A stretch of 64,000 nucleotides of DNA, from the NCBI RefSeq assembly GCF_016545825.1, contig NC_052617.1, positions 1,064,001-1,128,000 of the forward strand. Reading direction: 5' to 3'. The stretch comes from Eucalyptus grandis (lineage: Eukaryota > Streptophyta > Magnoliopsida > Myrtales > Myrtaceae). The translations under genes were made by a program, and so were the position numbers. Positions 46,027-55,923 of this stretch are shown here, one piece after another (position 1 is the first letter of the stretch; each line of letters begins with the position of its first letter). The notes beneath the pieces are model-generated. The model was not told the DNA's origin and searched no databases. It saw nothing but the letters and a program-made list of their open reading frames with translations.

Positions 46027-46486
46027 CGTGAGTACTATGATGGGCGAAGGGAGGGTCCCATGCTAGAAACGGATGTGCCTATGTTTGTCCTCAAGGAGGC
46101 ATTTGAGAAAGGGACAGCCGATCACAAAGATGGGTTGGTAGTGGATGCAAAAGACTCAAAGCTCGAGAGCAATACTGAGTCACCTATATACTCAGTAGGA
46201 GGGTCCAATTGGAGCATGCTAGAAGAGGAAAAGATAGTTGGGCAAGAGGAGGGACAAGAGGAGGATTAGGAGTGGGGATGGCCAGAGGTGGAGCCTGTAG
46301 CAGAGGAAGCTAAGAACGAGCCTGAGGAAAATTTTGAAGGAGAAGAACTCGAGGATGAACCGGAGGAGAACTACTTATTGGATGCCTCTGATGACGAGCC
46401 AGAAGAAGAAGAGGAGCTAGAAGAAAACAAGCTTAGGTGAAGAGGAGTTAGAGGAGGATCTTGAGTATGACCTGGATGAGAACTGA
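46027..46486 (+). pseudogene. Acidic reading frame within LTR, copy 2 (plus strand)
   Basis: A TAA at 46024 ends the upstream part; then R-E-Y-Y-D-G-R-R-E-G-P-M-L-E, D-V-P-M-F-V-L-K-E-A-F, K-G-T-A-D-H-K-D and L-V-V-D-A follow. A TAG at 46267 is followed, in the same frame, by a Glu/Asp-rich tail that finishes E-Y-D-L-D-E-N before TGA at 46484-46486. It parallels the copy at 36026-36495 block by block. Candidate nuclear or chromatin-interacting acidic protein, but no function can be assigned. Confidence 0.55.
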
Positions 46487-46776
46487 GATCCCATCTTGTC
46501 TTGCAAACTTTGGATTTTGATCGGACATATAGTAGATCAGACTTGTGAATAGTATTATATGATGCTATAGTTTGCCTTATATTAAAGTGTGGTTATGTGT
46601 TTTCATGTTGTGAAAATTATGGTCTACTTTTCTATCCCAATATTTTATTGTTTGGGGATTATTGTCTGCTTCCGCATACGTATTAAAATGTAAAGGGATT
46701 AGCGATGCGTCTTGGGACGTCACTATTAATTGACCAAGTGAGGGATGGGCACGCAATCAAGGATCAAGGCGTGACA

Positions 46777-47040
46777 CAACTGAGGATACATATTTTTCTT
46801 AGTCACTTTGCATCATTTGGCAGGTGAGAGGATATGTAGTTGGATAGAATGGGGTGACAATATCTACAGTTATAGCAGGACACACTGTTCCAACCAAAGA
46901 ACTAAAGCAAGCACTGACCTTGATTTCGGCTTTCCTTCAAGGACAACCTATTATCTCCTAGGAAAACATCTGACAATCTATCAAAAGGGACAATGTGTTT
47001 ACTTGGTTGCATTTCTATATGAATGCCAATTTTTCTTAAG
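46777..47040 (-). other. Duplicated unidentified locus, copy II (right part)
   Basis: Continues 42411-43248 beyond the LTR and matches 49140-49360 (ATTTGGCAGGT, the CTACC/CTATTATCTC-TAGGAAA-CA block and CAATCTATC). On the minus strand a phrase T-P-x-Y-x-T-T-x-P-T-C-Q-M-M is shared with copy I. Not identified. Confidence 0.5.
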
Positions 47041-48954
47041 AGAAGTGTCAAAAAAAATAAAATCTAAACTCGTTCTATTGGTGCCAATTTAGTCCTGATC
47101 CTTTTAGGTAGTATTTGGTGGGCTGGATACAACATCAGATGGGATAACTTTCATCATATCCGGTATTTGGAGTGACACACAATCTGGTTATAGCCCAAAT
47201 GTAGTATGGATAAAAAAAATCCCACCTCGAGGGTGGGAGAGACCTGGATAACATATGTGAAATTTCAAAAATTGATAAACAATCACATCTTCTTTTCCCA
47301 TTTTTGCGCTCGTGATCGCCCTTCCTCTTTTTTGTCAAGCACCATGATCATCAAACTTCAATGGCCACTGCTCATCCCACTGGCGATGACCTGGCCCCAC
47401 CTTCGGCCACCCGGAAAAGCGGTGCCGGAGCTTGTTGGCCCCTCTCTCCATATGCACCAACAAAGCGTCCTCACAAACTCCTAGTGACCAGCCAGCAATT
47501 GTTGACGATAACTGTAGCAACTCCAACAATCTCAGCAAATCAAGCACTTCCTAAGGAGCCCACTACTTTATTTACTCCTTACAGGTTTTCCCGTTGAATT
47601 CCCTAGCAACACCATTCTTGCTAGAGTCAATTGTCTCTCCAATGTTGTTGAAGAATTCGTTCTGGAAAGCCTCCACCATCTAGGTCAATTTTCACTGTAT
47701 CTGTGCCTTTTGTTCCTGCTGGCTGCACCTTTCTCGCTGGTGCGTCCTCAAGTTCCATGGCCACACTCTTCATTGCCTCCTATTGTCGCTCAACTCCATC
47801 CTGGCGGGGAGTTTCGTGATCTTGATCAAAGCTCGGGGCCTCCTTCACAAAGAAGATGATCCATGGAGGCAGTAGCTGGCACGACAGAGCTCCTCAACCG
47901 CATCACTTGAAGCGGTGAAGTCAGTAGTAGAGCATGGCAAAATCCATTGGGAAGAGAAGGTGTCTGACATGGATGGCAGATTGAGGAAGGATGAATAATT
48001 TTTAGAACTTTCATGATTTATTTATAAATTTTAATCTTGCAAATCAAATATTCATCTAGATCAACAAACATTAGAGTGATATTTAAAACCATATCCTATC
48101 CAACGTTATCTTATTTAACAAAAATGTTCAGATGACCAAACGCAATCTTAAGTATGCCAATTTAGTCATAAATATTCGGACATAATACCATTAGTCCTAA
48201 ATTTTTTGATCTAATGCAATTTAGTTTTTTTGGCTAATTTTGGTCAAATATTTCGAACACGGACACCGGTCAACCTATGTGGTACAATTGGCCTTGATGT
48301 GAATAAATTTTTATAATATTTTAATATTATCTTAATTATTTATTTCCTTTTTTCCTTCTTTTTTTTTTTTTTTTTTTCCCTTCCTTCTTCCTCTTGGTGA
48401 CTAGCTACAGGCGAGGGACCGTGTCACCTTCTGGCAATCCTCACTTGCCACTAGCAAGGCTGACCCAATCTCTACTAAGCTCGCTAGGGGTCACTAGGGT
48501 GACCTCACACTTGGCTAGTGAGAATTGCCCTCGTCAGATCTAGCAAGGGTGGAGACTCACTAGATTCACTCGCCATGGGCCAGTCCCAACCTTGCCCAGC
48601 CACGATGAGGCTTGAGCCCTCATCAAAGGCCAATATTCAACTCAACGGCCTCTTGCGAGGGCTCAAGCATTGCTAATGGCTTGGCAAGGCTCGACCATTG
48701 CCAGCCAAATGTGAGACCACCCTCGAGGAATCTAGCGAGGTTAATAAATATTATTAAAAGTTGTCCAGTCAATGCCGATCGTGCCACATAAGCTAATCAG
48801 TGTCTACATTAGCAAAATTTGGCCAAAATTAGTTGGAAGAACTGAATTGACACTAGGTCAAAAAGTTTAGGACTAAATTGACATCAATATAAGGTTTATG
48901 ATGAAATTAGTACAAATACAATAAGTTTAAATTTTTTTTGATACTTTTCCCGGT
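47041..48954. mobile_element. Mutator-type long-TIR element carrying a nested MITE
   Basis: The left arm (AGTGTCAAAAAAAAT at 47045, CCAATTTAGTC) is inverted relative to the right arm at about 48780-48945 (GACTAAATTGACATC, TTTTTTTGATACT). The arms are over 150 bp long and resemble those of the element at 51951-52757. Flanks TTTCTTAAG and TTTCTTATA could be a 9-bp duplication with two mismatches. The middle is GC-rich with repeated CTAGCGAG-type words. The ends are approximate. Confidence 0.6.
47107..48147. mobile_element. TTA-flanked MITE (PIF/Harbinger type) nested in Mutator-type element
   Basis: 1041 bp between TTA at 47104-47106 and TTA at 48148-48150. Ends GGTAGTATTTGGTGGGCTG and, reverse complement, GATTGCGTTTGGTCATCTG form imperfect inverted repeats. 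Removing it restores the left inverted-repeat arm of the outer element in register with the right arm. 47340-47600 looks like unique, possibly captured, sequence. Confidence 0.7.
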
Positions 48955-50150
48955 CTTTCTTATACTACTGTGAGACATCATTTATAATTGCATAACCACA
49001 GCAACAACAATGATAAACAAGTTCCAGGCATCGTGGAGATTGTCCATAAATACTTTAGACCTTCCGGTGAAAGTAGTTTAGTGTCTGTGGTATTCTAAAA
49101 GTGAGCTTAGAAACATAAAAGACTCGACTCCGCTGTTTCAATTGATGATGCACAAGAATTTTGCTGCAGTTCATAATTTGGCAGGTTGGAGTATCTGTTG
49201 TTGTATATAGAGGAGTGTCATAAAAAAAATAAAGAAGTGCAGACACAGTTCTTGGCTACCAACCTTTGCGAGCATCGACTAATATTTTAGCTTTCCCTAA
49301 ATGATCGCTACCTCTTGGGAAACAATCTTACACTCTATCGAAGCTATGATCTATGTTGATTTGACGCTCACTTCAACACGAATAAGCTTCAATAGTTTTC
49401 CACTTGATTGTATATGTAAGAACTGTCTATGTTAAGCGGGGTGATAATGCAATTTCAAATATAAATAAAGCTCTAAGAATGTCTTTTAGGATCCCTTGAC
49501 ATTATTTCAAACATACGATCCTAGATAGCTGAAAAGACTAGCATATGACATGGTGTCACATGTCATTATCAATTGTGTCAGCATTAGAACATTTTCATTG
49601 GTAGACACATTAATTTCCAAGAAAATCGATATCTCCCATCGACTGTACCAAACAAAACATCCTCCCAAACCATAACTTGCAAAAATAGCACAGAAATTGT
49701 TGCCTTTGTCATGAACCACATGAAACATTCAAGTTGGGAATGTTGTACTGTTAGGATCATAAGAGTTGCGGTAGTTCAACACTTTGCTTCCCAACGGCCA
49801 TGTGGAACTTCAACATCCTTGGTTTAGAAATACACGAAAATCGTGAGATAGGGGCACTAATTAAATTCTAACAATGCTCTCGATACTTTTTGAAAGTCAC
49901 TCGTGCAAAGAAGTTCGATGGCAGAGACAGTGAGAATGAATTGAGCATGTAAGGAAACTATAAGTACTTGAGACCTCTGTAATTGCAGCAGAGTGAATGC
50001 GCAAGACGCATAATTACACGAAAAACAAAACATGAGAAAAACCCACAGAAGTGCCAAAGAGATTAGAGAACAAAGCCAGAAGGCTGCCTATGTCCAAGTG
50101 CCAAAGAAGCACAACAGCATGAATATGCAGTGAGCAAATTGCAGCAGCGC
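48955..50150 (-). other. Duplicated unidentified locus, copy I
   Basis: The first ~400 bp pair with copy II (43040-43240 and 46777-47040). The remainder (49400-50150) has minus-strand frames at 49507-49728 and 49857-50057, the latter starting with a hydrophobic, signal-peptide-like stretch. These may be exons of one gene read leftwards, but I see no known domain and no clean splice set. Not identified. Confidence 0.4.
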
Positions 50151-50277
50151 ATTTTTTAAATAAAGCCATACTTTATTTATGTCCTCTGCCGCATCACCGT
50201 GAATGCACTTCGTATCAACAACTTCTTTTCAATTTCATGGTCCATCTCAGTTGTAGCTTGCTGTCGATACATACTTA

Positions 50278-51247
50278 AGGGGTGGCTTGACTCGATCTCA
50301 ATCAACTTAGGCACGGAAAATGATTTTCAAAAAAATGTTTTTCGGATTTTCCAACGTTCGTTTCACGGAAAATGAATTAGTCCAGTTAAATGTTTTCCAT
50401 TATTGGAAAAAACAACATTTAAAAGTGAGGAAAATGTCTTCCACTTTTCAAAAGTGGAAGACATTTTCCGTAACCTCTTCCACCTTGCTTCTTTTCACCA
50501 AACACATTTTCGTTTTATTTTTATGCTTTCGTTTTCATGTTTCATTTTTATTTTTTTTAAATCGAGTTTTTAATTTTTTTTCCTTTTCTTTTTTTTTTTC
50601 TTTTTTTCTTTCATGTTCATCTTCTTCCTTGGCCTTGGCCGGTCGCCGGCCATGAGTCAGCTCGAGCCTCATCCTAGGCCAGCTAGGCGGATGGCTCGAG
50701 CTCGCTAGAGGCTCGCCGGGCTCGGGCAAGCCGCCAGCTCGCTGGATCTAGCAGCGGAGCTCGGGCTGCCTAGATCAAGAGCCCGAGCTTCACCGCCAGA
50801 TCTGGCGGGCTTGCGGCTCACCTGGATTGGCCGAGCCTTGAGCTTGCCGGATTTGGTGACCGTGTCTTAGTCGGTCGCCAAGCAACCGGCCATTGTTAGG
50901 CATGCGACGGTGGAGGAAGGAGGAGGAAGAAGGAGGAAGGAAAAGAAATAGGAAAAATAAAAATAATAAATAATAAAAATAAAAATAATAAAAATTTCGA
51001 TTTTTTAAAAATAGAAATAATTTAAAATTCATTTTAAAAATATAAAAAATAAAACTAATTTTTTTGGTCAATTAAAAATATTAAAATTCAATTTTTTGAT
51101 AATTTTTCCCAAATAATTAAATTAGTTAACGAACGGTGGAAAATATTTTCCACTCCAAAATTCAGGAATATAGTCATTTTCCAAGAAATCGACTTTCTAG
51201 AAAATATTTCCCGAAAATGTGATATTTTCTACGAAATGAACGAACCC
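50278..51247. mobile_element. TTA-flanked MITE, 970 bp
   Basis: TTA at 50275-50277 and 51248-51250. Ends AGGGGTGGCTTGACTCG and (reverse complement) GGGTTCGTTCATTTCG. Subterminal GGAAAAT/ATTTTCC words recur many times on both sides (50322, 50378, 50461, 51133, 51174), giving an extended inverted structure. The centre (50630-50880) is GC-rich with GCTCGAGC and GCCGG words. Frames such as 50320-50655 are low complexity. Confidence 0.6.
50429..50469. repeat. 41-bp near-perfect palindrome
   Basis: Two 20-bp arms, GGAAAATGTCTTCCACTTTT and its exact complement, separated by a single C at 50449. It would form a loop-less hairpin in single strands. Confidence 0.95.
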
Positions 51248-51250
51248 TTA

Positions 51251-51941
51251 AAGTGTCAAAGATTTATCCCGCGAGAGGCAAACTTCAGCAATTTTTTTTT
51301 TTTTTTTTAATTATGTGTTCGATATTCTCGAATTCATACTCCATCAAGATCTCTAATCGGAAGGATCACATAATGACATGTCAAAGGATAAGTGGTGGGG
51401 AAGCTGGGGAAATTTCTCGAGTCATGCATTGATAATATATGGATTTATTATATAAGTCATGTTTTCGACAAAGGCGAGACGAATCACATCCAAGATTGCT
51501 GACCTAAAAATTCCCAGTCTCTTTTCTTGATCAAATCTGTTTTCTCTCACGATAGAGGCTGATGATGTAAGTGCTTAAGATTCAGCAGATCTTCGAATGG
51601 CGTCTTTCAAAAACGAGAATCCTTACCATCCAATCGATCCTCCCACTGTCTCGCCAAACCAAATTTTTTGATACCGGTTGATAGGAAAATAAATTATTAA
51701 AAAGTAAAAATAGAGAAGCTGACACACAAATATTAATCAGCAAGCGAAAAGTCATGGTGCCACACACTAGGCAATCTCTTCATCATCACTATCAACTTTC
51801 AATGTTACAACTACAAAAGATGTTGCTCAAATATGTAGTAGGAATCTAGGACATTATAATTATGATAGATTTTACATGAATTCCATGAGCAGTAGTGTTA
51901 CTTTCTCTGCTTTAACATAAAAATTACATGTATGCCATTAG
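51251..51941. other. Intergenic, no gene identified
   Basis: AT-rich; T-run at 51293-51308. A minus-strand 61-codon frame at 51582-51767 has no recognised feature. Confidence 0.4.
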
Positions 51942-51950
51942 TAGTAAAAA

Positions 51951-52757
51951 AAGGAAAATTGTCCAAAAATTCCTAAACATATTGCAAATTTGTCAATTGA
52001 GTCATAAACATTTCAATTTTGCCAATTGAATCATAAATCTTTCAATATTTTGACTATTAAGTCCATTCAGCCAATTCTGGCAGGAAATCGCTAACATGGA
52101 TAAAATTTATTAAAATATTTTTCAAATTTTTATTATTTTTTGATGTTTTTTATTTCTTTTCTTCTCATTTTCTTTCTATTTTTTTTCCCTTTTCTTCCTC
52201 TGGCCAGTGGCCTAGCCTCCGGTGACCCGCTATAGGCTACAACCGACAAGGGTCAACCTCACTGAGATCTAAGGAGGGGCGACCTCACTAGAGGCTAGTG
52301 AGAGTCAACCTTGCCAAAGGTTGGGGAGGGCAAGCCTCGCCCAAAGCTAGCGAGGTTGTCCGTTGCTAGATTCTGATGAGGCTAGTGAGGTTGCCCCTCG
52401 CTAGATCCCAACGAGGGCGACCTTGCCTAAGGTTAGTGAGGCCAACCCTCACTGATCGTAGCGACCGGCTAGAGGAAGAAAAGGGAAAATAATAGAAAAA
52501 AAAAAGGAAGAAAAAAAGAAATTAAAATCATAAAAAATAATTAAAAATTCAAAAAATTATAAATTTTGTCAACGTTAATGCCAGTCATGCCATGTAAGAA
52601 GACCAACATCCATATTAGCAAATTCTTATCAAAGTTGGCCGAATGGACTTAATTGGCAAAGAGTGAAATGGTTTAGGACTTGATTGGCAAAATTAAAAGG
52701 TTTAAAAGTGAATTGACAAAAGTATAAAAGATTTAGAACTTTTTAGACAATTTTTCA
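51951..52757. mobile_element. Mutator-type long-TIR element (MULE-MITE), 807 bp, TSD TAGTAAAAA
   Basis: Perfect 9-bp duplication TAGTAAAAA at 51942-51950 and 52758-52766. Both arms run inward for at least 130 bp as inverted copies (left GGAAAATTGTCCAAAAA..., right GACAATTTTTC; both contain CCAATT(A/G)AGTC and GTCCATTC-GCCAA). The core at 52200-52470 is GC-rich with tandem GCTAGTGAGG-type phrases. There is no transposase frame. Confidence 0.88.
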
Positions 52758-52766
52758 TAGTAAAAA

Positions 52767-53496
52767 GCTGTCAATTTTAATATTATTTTTCTTTAACAAA
52801 CTCTCAATCATGAACTGTATGATCCAAGAGAAGATGAAAGATGAAGTATCTACTGTCTGGATCTTCGCACCTGAAACTTTGCTAAGAATGCTTAAATCGT
52901 CATCATGGAGTGTCTCCAGCATCAGTAAGAAATTGGTTAAGGACATTAAGTATCATGAAGGAAACATAGAATTAGGATTTTAATGCATATGGCATTTAAT
53001 GCAACCATTCAAATCAAATGAAACGCCAATATCATTTGCTACGATGTAAATCTAATGAAACGCCGGTATCATTTATTACGATGTATTATAGTAACATGCT
53101 ATGACAAAATGGATAAATACTACTTCAAATTGCCTAGATAATTGTGAAGTAACCCCATATTTACATGTATAATTTACTTTTCAATGTGAAAATTGAATCT
53201 CTCATATCTTACAACCATTTAAGTTCCTTCAGGAAATCACACATCTCGCACAAAATTGTAAGCTCTACTGTGGGGGGTCCCAAAAAAAGTCGGATTCACT
53301 TACCAGCAACGTCTTTAATGTGATTCGGTTTCTTTTGACTATAATTCGTTGGATCTGATTGCTTAAAATCATTCTATCCCCATTTCCATGCGATGGAATT
53401 CCCTGGGATGACTCTTTATATTCAAGTGACTTAGCAATTTAGATTCCTGTACAGTGTTAGGCATTCCTCAAGGAAAAAACTTCAAGGCACCTGAGC
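52767..53496 (+). other. 5' flank of defensin-like gene
   Basis: AT-rich. A tandem phrase AATGAAACGCC-(A/G)TATCATTT(G/A)CTACGATGTA occurs twice at 53018-53087. A TATA-like TTTATATT at 53412-53419 lies about 80 bp before the start codon at 53497. Confidence 0.5.
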
Positions 53497-53742
53497 ATGA
53501 GGAACTCCATCGTCGCCGCAGTGATCTTGTTTGGTTTCGCTCTGATACTTGCTCCTGGTAATCAGCAGATGGTTTCTGCAAAGCCGCCTGCCGGGAACAT
53601 GTGCCGTCTGATCTTCCCCGACTCCCCTTGTGACGAGTCCGATTGCGACACCGCGTGCTCGAATATCTACGAGCAACCAGCTTTGGGACACTGTGTGAGC
53701 CCGAAAAGATGCGTATGTTTTTTTCATTGTCTCGATGGATAA
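53497..53742 (+). CDS. Defensin-like secreted cysteine-rich peptide, 81 aa
   Basis: Single open frame from ATG 53497 to TAA 53740-53742. Residues 1-28 form a signal peptide (hydrophobic stretch with V-I-L-F-G-F-A-L-I-L and an A-K exit). The mature part has eight cysteines spaced C-x8-C-x4-C-x3-C-x10-C-x5-C-x-C-x3-C, with Gly two before the fifth, matching the plant defensin pattern that forms the cysteine-stabilised alpha-beta fold with four disulfides. Most plant defensin genes have an intron after the signal; here the frame runs straight through. A GTATGT at 53711 could act as a splice donor, but splicing there would remove the last cysteines. Such peptides are secreted and act as antimicrobials or cell-cell signals. 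It is the only full gene for 20 kb on either side. Confidence 0.82.
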   Translation: MRNSIVAAVILFGFALILAPGNQQMVSAKPPAGNMCRLIFPDSPCDESDCDTACSNIYEQPALGHCVSPKRCVCFFHCLDG

Positions 53743-55291
53743 TTTGTTGGTGTCCATCTGACGATCGATCATTTCGTTCTATTGGTCCCAATAAGAAGAA
53801 CAAATTAATTCTCCTTTTGTGTTGACTTTGAAATTTGGACGGGATGCGCGAATAATCAATTGTTCTACTTTTATGCCCATCTAAAGATGAAGCCTTGACA
53901 AATACTCTCTCTCCCTTAAATCATGGTCTACAGTTAGCAATCATAGCTACTGAGTTTTGTGGGACCAATCCATCTTCCATTGAAGGATGAAACCTGGTTT
54001 CTTTATTGGAAATTACAAATGACAAAAGAGGTGAGTTTCTTTCGTTCCATGTTTCAAAATATACCATAAAAACCTTCTCGGTACTTTTTCACATGTTTGA
54101 CAAAGAAAATATATCGATACACTTGACAAAGAAAAGCCAAAAAAAAAAAAAAGTACAAAACATTAGTCTTAGTACTTGATTGTCCATTGAAGCAGTCAAA
54201 ATAACTCGATCGTAGTAGATCTTTTGAGAGTCGGAAAAAAAAAAAACTGGCCAAATATGTTTAGCGATAATCATTGACTTCATTTCCTTAACTTTCTAAT
54301 TATTTTAGGAATGAATGCTAGATTGTTAGGTGATTCGTTTCAATTCCTAGTAGTTAAACTTACAGTTTTAAGGTTTTCTAGATTTTGATAGTGCATTCGT
54401 TCCCTTGTTAGGCAACTTATCTTTGAATTAATAAATTGGAAACATATATGGCCATTTGCAAATGCGAATTGTCAATCGGTGTCCATTATTACGGTTAAAA
54501 ACTTGTTTTATTTGTAAGAGAGAATAAAAAGGAAAGAGAAAGTTAGGAAATTGAAGAGAGAGAGAGATAATGAGTGGGGAAGGGAAAGAGGTTGAACAAT
54601 GTTGTGGCCTGGTGTTGGTGGCTCCCGCAGCAACCCAGTCAAGCGGAGGCAGTGACTACTTGTGCAAAACGAGAGATATCGGGTCTTTCATGTATGAAAA
54701 TGAGTGATTTGAAAAGTTTTTTTTTTAAATAATTACTTATATCATATAGAAAAATTAGTTAATGGAAAATATTTTTGTTATCGATAACAATTTAGGCCTA
54801 ACTTTTTTCATAGATGATAAAAAAATTTCTATTCATTTATTTTTCTAAATGATATAGACAATCATCTTTTAAAAAATATTTTCTAAAATACTCCTTTTTC
54901 TGACTATCACAATAATGTCTAGCATCTAATGTTGACAACGAAGGAGAGTACATCGGCTAATCGAGTACACAAAGCAAGATATAAAAGCCATTAATAATTT
55001 ACTTTCAATACAGCTAATGCGCTTTACACAATCTCATGTTGGTAGGTTTTGCGAGGTCATTAGAGCATCTACACCACTACAATGACCAGACACAGATACA
55101 ATGGAATAGACATGCACGCTTATCTACACGCCTAAACATATACACGGACGCAAATCATATATTATCTAAGTGGAAGGACGTGCATATTCAGTATTCCAAC
55201 CCATAAGGTTGACAAACCAAGGTGAGCACCTTGCGCAGTCGAGAATCTTCATCTTACAAAGATAATCTATATGATATCATCATCAATTAGT
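53743..55291. other. Intergenic between defensin-like and CEP genes
   Basis: AT-rich. A-runs at 54136-54150 and 54236-54245; GA tract at 54554-54569. Frames at 54054-54283 are phenylalanine-rich from A/T runs. No gene identified. Confidence 0.5.
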
Positions 55292-55635
55292 CTATGGATT
55301 TGGATCTTGTCCGCCAGGGCCGGTGGAATGACCGGCACTAGGGCTATGACCCGGTTCCGTGGACCACTGATCCTTCCTTTCGCTTGCGATATGTCCTATA
55401 CCAGAACTGTGACCTGGATCGGTGGATTCGGAATCAGTTTTACTTAGCAAAATGTGGCGATGACCCATGCCAGGAGAGAAACCAGTAGTTCCATCGCTTG
55501 ACTTCGCATAGTCTCCTTTCTTTTCCCACTTCCTTGGTCATAAAATCCTTCCTTTGGCAGAATCGACTTCACCCCAAAGGAGTAAAGCAAAAGAAGAAGA
55601 CCTGGGAAGAAGAATCCACCAAATTTTGCCACCAT
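55292..55635 (-). pseudogene. CEP (C-terminally encoded peptide) hormone precursor, frame-shifted
   Basis: From the ATG at 55635 the frame opens with a signal peptide (F-F-F-P-G-L-L-L-L-L-Y-S) and a short basic/acidic propeptide. In the frame one base behind, after about 55530, comes D-Y-A-K-S-S-D-G followed by three CEP-like motifs: T-T-G-F-S-P-G-M-G-H (about 55490-55460), S-T-D-P-G-H-S-S-G-I-G-H (about 55424) and S-T-E-P-G-H-S-P-S-A-G-H (about 55360). It ends at TAG 55292-55294. CEPs are processed to about 15-residue peptides with hydroxyprolines, read by CEPR receptors in roots and shoots for nitrogen status and lateral root control. The signal-peptide frame ends at 55444 and the CEP frame has a TGA at 55540, so a one-base deletion near 55515-55535 (or a sequencing error) separates them. 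The TATA-like TATATAAAC upstream argues for a real promoter. Precursor length about 115 codons, normal for the family. Confidence 0.75.
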
Positions 55636-55719
55636 AAATTCGAGAGATGAAGGTGCGTTCAATAGGGAAAAGACCAGAACGTGATTGAATGGAATGCCAA
55701 TATGAAGCCTCACTAAGGT

Positions 55720-55736
55720 GTTTATATAGACCCGTG
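55720..55736 (-). promoter_or_regulatory. TATA box of CEP gene
   Basis: On the minus strand GTCTATATAAAC, about 90 bp upstream of the ATG at 55635, a normal TATA-to-start distance for a short-leader plant gene. Confidence 0.55.
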
Positions 55737-55750
55737 GAAGCTGGCCTAAT

Positions 55751-55923
55751 GGCACAAAAACTATACCATAGCTTCAGTTTCAGTCCCATCGTATGTGCGG
55801 ATGGTATAATGCTGGAATACTAAAGTTTTCGCTAAAAGACTTCCTAAGAAGTGCGATAAAAAGGAGGGTGGGCTACCAATTCAAGTTTTTTTTTTCCCCA
55901 TCTTGCACTCCAACTCAAGATTC
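55751..55923. repeat. Upstream block of CEP gene, shared with 33201-33433
   Basis: About 80% similar to 33201-33433. The copia LTR at 55924 is inserted right after GATTC; at the other locus the sequence continues GATTCTCGGTCC, which gives the empty-site sequence. Confidence 0.75.

Larger units (their letters stand above)
43249..46776 (+). mobile_element. Solo LTR, 3528 bp, inverted relative of 35736-41600
   Basis: Starts TGTGACATCTTAATTTTTC and ends AAGGCGTGACA, flanked by CAATT (43244-43248) and CAACT (46777-46781), a 5-bp duplication with one mismatch. Internal landmarks: a CT-rich tract at 44223-44285, degenerate tandem repeat at 45360-45560, and an acidic reading frame ending at 46486. 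It splits copy II of a duplicated locus. Confidence 0.85.

Noticed and set aside
55444..55755. 103-codon minus-strand frame as a single protein
   Set aside because: Only its middle (from 55635) is a signal peptide; the tail after about 55530 is the wrong frame for the CEP motifs and shows no family features.
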